Below, one piece after another: positions 62,356 to 64,000 of a stretch of DNA of 64,000 bases. This DNA is from Oegoconia quadripuncta (Eukaryota > Arthropoda > Insecta > Lepidoptera > Autostichidae). The notes beneath the pieces were generated by a model that saw only the letters and a list, made by a program, of their open reading frames with translations, was not told the origin of the DNA and made no database searches. Made by a program: the position numbers and the translations under genes. Numbering within the stretch: the first letter of the stretch is position 1; each line of letters opens with the position of its first letter. The stretch covers positions 40,579,242 to 40,643,241 of the forward strand of contig OX438743.1 of assembly GCA_949316235.1 (NCBI GenBank). Reading direction: 5' to 3'.

Positions 62356-62764
62356 ATGACTCCAAATCAAAGAACATTCGTAGGTACACGACACAAATGT
62401 AAATAAATATCTAACACGGAATCTGCAGCCGCAGAGAAACAAATATGCCAGTCTCAGTGGGGACTATATCTTTGCTCTGATTGGGGTGGCTTGAGTCGTG
62501 GACGACAGGCGATCGATGTCTTTTTCGATATCTGAGCATTTGATGGAAGTTTTATATGACCAGAAGGTTGGCCTCTATTTGATACTATCTCGCTGTTTAA
62601 CGAGGAAATCTTAAGTTTGAGTTCGAAATTCATTCTCAATACAATTTTTTTATACAGTTATCAATACGCAAGAATCTCAAGTATTAACTGAAGTTCACCT
62701 CGATCTTGAGATCGTGTTAATACGTGCCTCTTAGGCACCCTTCCGTTTCAGCAAGATATGGGAC
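62356..62764. other. Intergenic DNA with a possible MITE relic
   Basis: 62675-62728 (GAATCTCAAGTATTAACTG, GATCTTGAGATCGTGTTAAT, ACGTGCC) recalls the right end of the GGCCCG family; no left end found. Confidence 0.35.
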
Positions 62765-62845
62765 AACTTTTTTATTTATAAATTTCTTTCAATGTGTTTG
62801 TCGCTAAATGAGTCAAATAAACGATTCTCATTCTTATTTATTTTG
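62765..62845 (+). mobile_element. LINE 3' tail with CATTCTTATT end
   Basis: CAATGTGTTTGTCGCTAAAT, GAGTCAAATAAACGATTCTC; same end as 16160-16232. Confidence 0.55.
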
Positions 62846-63479
62846 TTTTTGTAAATATGTAAAATTATCACAATAATACCAGATCCACAATAGAAACTGA
62901 TCTACCTATCCTGCACCGACATCGCGTCGATCAAACGTGCTAGTGTCAAAGATTTCTTAGACGGGCAGAGAACGTTGCGGGCCAATTTTGTTTTTTTGTT
63001 TTTTGTTCTTATTTATTTTATTTTCTTGGGAAAACTGTTAATTACAAATTATCACCTAAACTAAAAAACTGAAAGCCAATTATCCCTTTATATTGTAAAA
63101 TTTCTCAGTTACATACTTATTCGTAATACCTACTTATACTGACCTAATATTGTTGTATGTTTATACCGGTGAGTTTTTTTACTGTAAAGAAAAAAATAGG
63201 GCATATTAGGTAAGTGAAATAGAGGTATTGGCTTAGGGAGTTTATTTTTTTTTTCTTCAAAACCATCAAATATAATAAAACGTTGTGGCATTAGACGGTC
63301 GCGTTTGCAGCCTATTGCACATAATTACATCATTAAATTAAGTAAATTTAAAAAACTTGGAGAAAATATCTGGGTGCGACAGTAAACCAGCGCTGAGCTC
63401 TTATAGGGTCAGCATATAGCTGAGTCGTTTCCCTTTCGCTGCTGCGACACTTATCTGAGTGTTCTGTTATTTTACTAAA
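62846..63479. other. AT-rich intergenic DNA
   Basis: 63175-63228 shares GAAAAAAATAGGGCATATTA with 48875; otherwise nothing. Confidence 0.4.
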
Positions 63480-64000
63480 TCAAAATCAAAAATATTTTAT
63501 TCAATGTAGGATACAAAAATATCACTTATTGAAAGTCAACATGTTATTATTTTTTTTTAAACTACATCGCTTCGCAAGGTGTTATGGTTAGGGAGAAGAA
63601 GCGACAAGAAACTCCGCAACAACACATCTTTTCAATTTGTTTCCATCTTTACAATAATATTACATTAATATTACATATTACAAAACAATAGCAATTAACA
63701 TAACGACCAGCTAACACCAGACCTCCTTATCGCCTAAATAATCATCTATCCTGTAATAACCCTTCTTACACAGAGTTTCTTTAATGTGGCGTTTAAATTT
63801 CTGCTCTGTTAAACTCAATACATGTTCTGGTATTTTATTGTAAAAGCGTATGCTGTGTCCCACAAAGGATGTGCTAACCTTGCTAAGTCTAAATTGTGGA
63901 ATTTCAATTTTATTTTTGTTTCTAGTATTCAAATTATGATTATCAGAATGTTTACGAAATAGGCATATATTTTTGCGTACATACATTATACTGTCATGCC
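63480..64000 (-). pseudogene. LINE with reverse transcriptase C-terminus, running off the window
   Basis: AAATCAAAATCAAAAATATT (tail in complement), then the minus-strand frame 63711-63986: MYVRKNICLFRKHSDNHNLN, TRNKNKIEIPQFRLSKVSTS, FVGHSIRFYNKIPEHVLSLT, ending DDYLGDKEVWC. Same domain as L-A (H-x-NTRNKNK, RL-KV--SF-G--IRF-NK-P) at about half the identity, so a sister family. The coding part continues past 64000. Confidence 0.83.

Overview
The window looks like AT-rich nuclear DNA of an insect, almost certainly a moth or butterfly. The evidence is the very high load of short interspersed repeats with tRNA-like heads, of 5'-truncated non-LTR retrotransposons, and of interspersed repeats of a kind I associate with lepidopteran genomes. 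There are no bacterial operons, rRNA genes, free-standing tRNA genes or CRISPR arrays. The order is inferred from these repeats and from the two host genes, not from any search.

Host genes are sparse. On the minus strand at 2125-2374 lies the first coding exon of the translational repressor Smaug (smg), ending in a splice donor at 2124; the rest of that gene runs off the left edge or is not visible. On the minus strand at 35006-35692 lies an intronless 228-residue bZIP transcription factor related to the giant / PAR / C/EBP-type group, with a long AT-rich 3' region and a poly(A) signal near 34219. A third candidate is a possible first coding exon of a membrane-anchored protein at 36932-37073 (minus), much less certain.

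Nearly everything else is transposon-derived. (i) Three SINE families with tRNA-like heads, here called S1, S2 and S3, account for about 25 whole or partial insertions. (ii) Non-LTR retrotransposon ends are common: a CR1/Jockey-like family, here L-A, with tails of GACTTT or ATTTG units; LINE ends with RNase H or a Cys-Cys-His-Cys tail; an RTE-like C-terminus; and a family with a nuclease-like Arg-Pro-Asp-Gly motif. (iii) Three copies of one Tc1/mariner-superfamily element with unusually long 268-bp terminal inverted repeats occur at 5884, 19086 and 58557, plus a separate DD34D mariner remnant at 47047. (iv) Several small inverted-repeat elements occur, including a family with GGCCCGTATTAATAAA ends (TTA-flanked in the clearest case) that takes part in a 723-bp inverted duplication (10014-10736 and 14680-15402).

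The region reads as a nested archive: SINE inside inverted-repeat element (54980), LINE inside SINE (51123), and LINE inside LINE inside SINE (46152). The least explained structure is a set of arrays at six places in which a TCGAA/GCGAA-like core recurs about every 13-16 bp; one of them (48407-48654) has become a 62-bp, four-copy tandem repeat. I did not find a clearly new functional system; the bZIP gene, the periodic arrays, the long-TIR mariner family and the 723-bp inverted duplication are the best leads.
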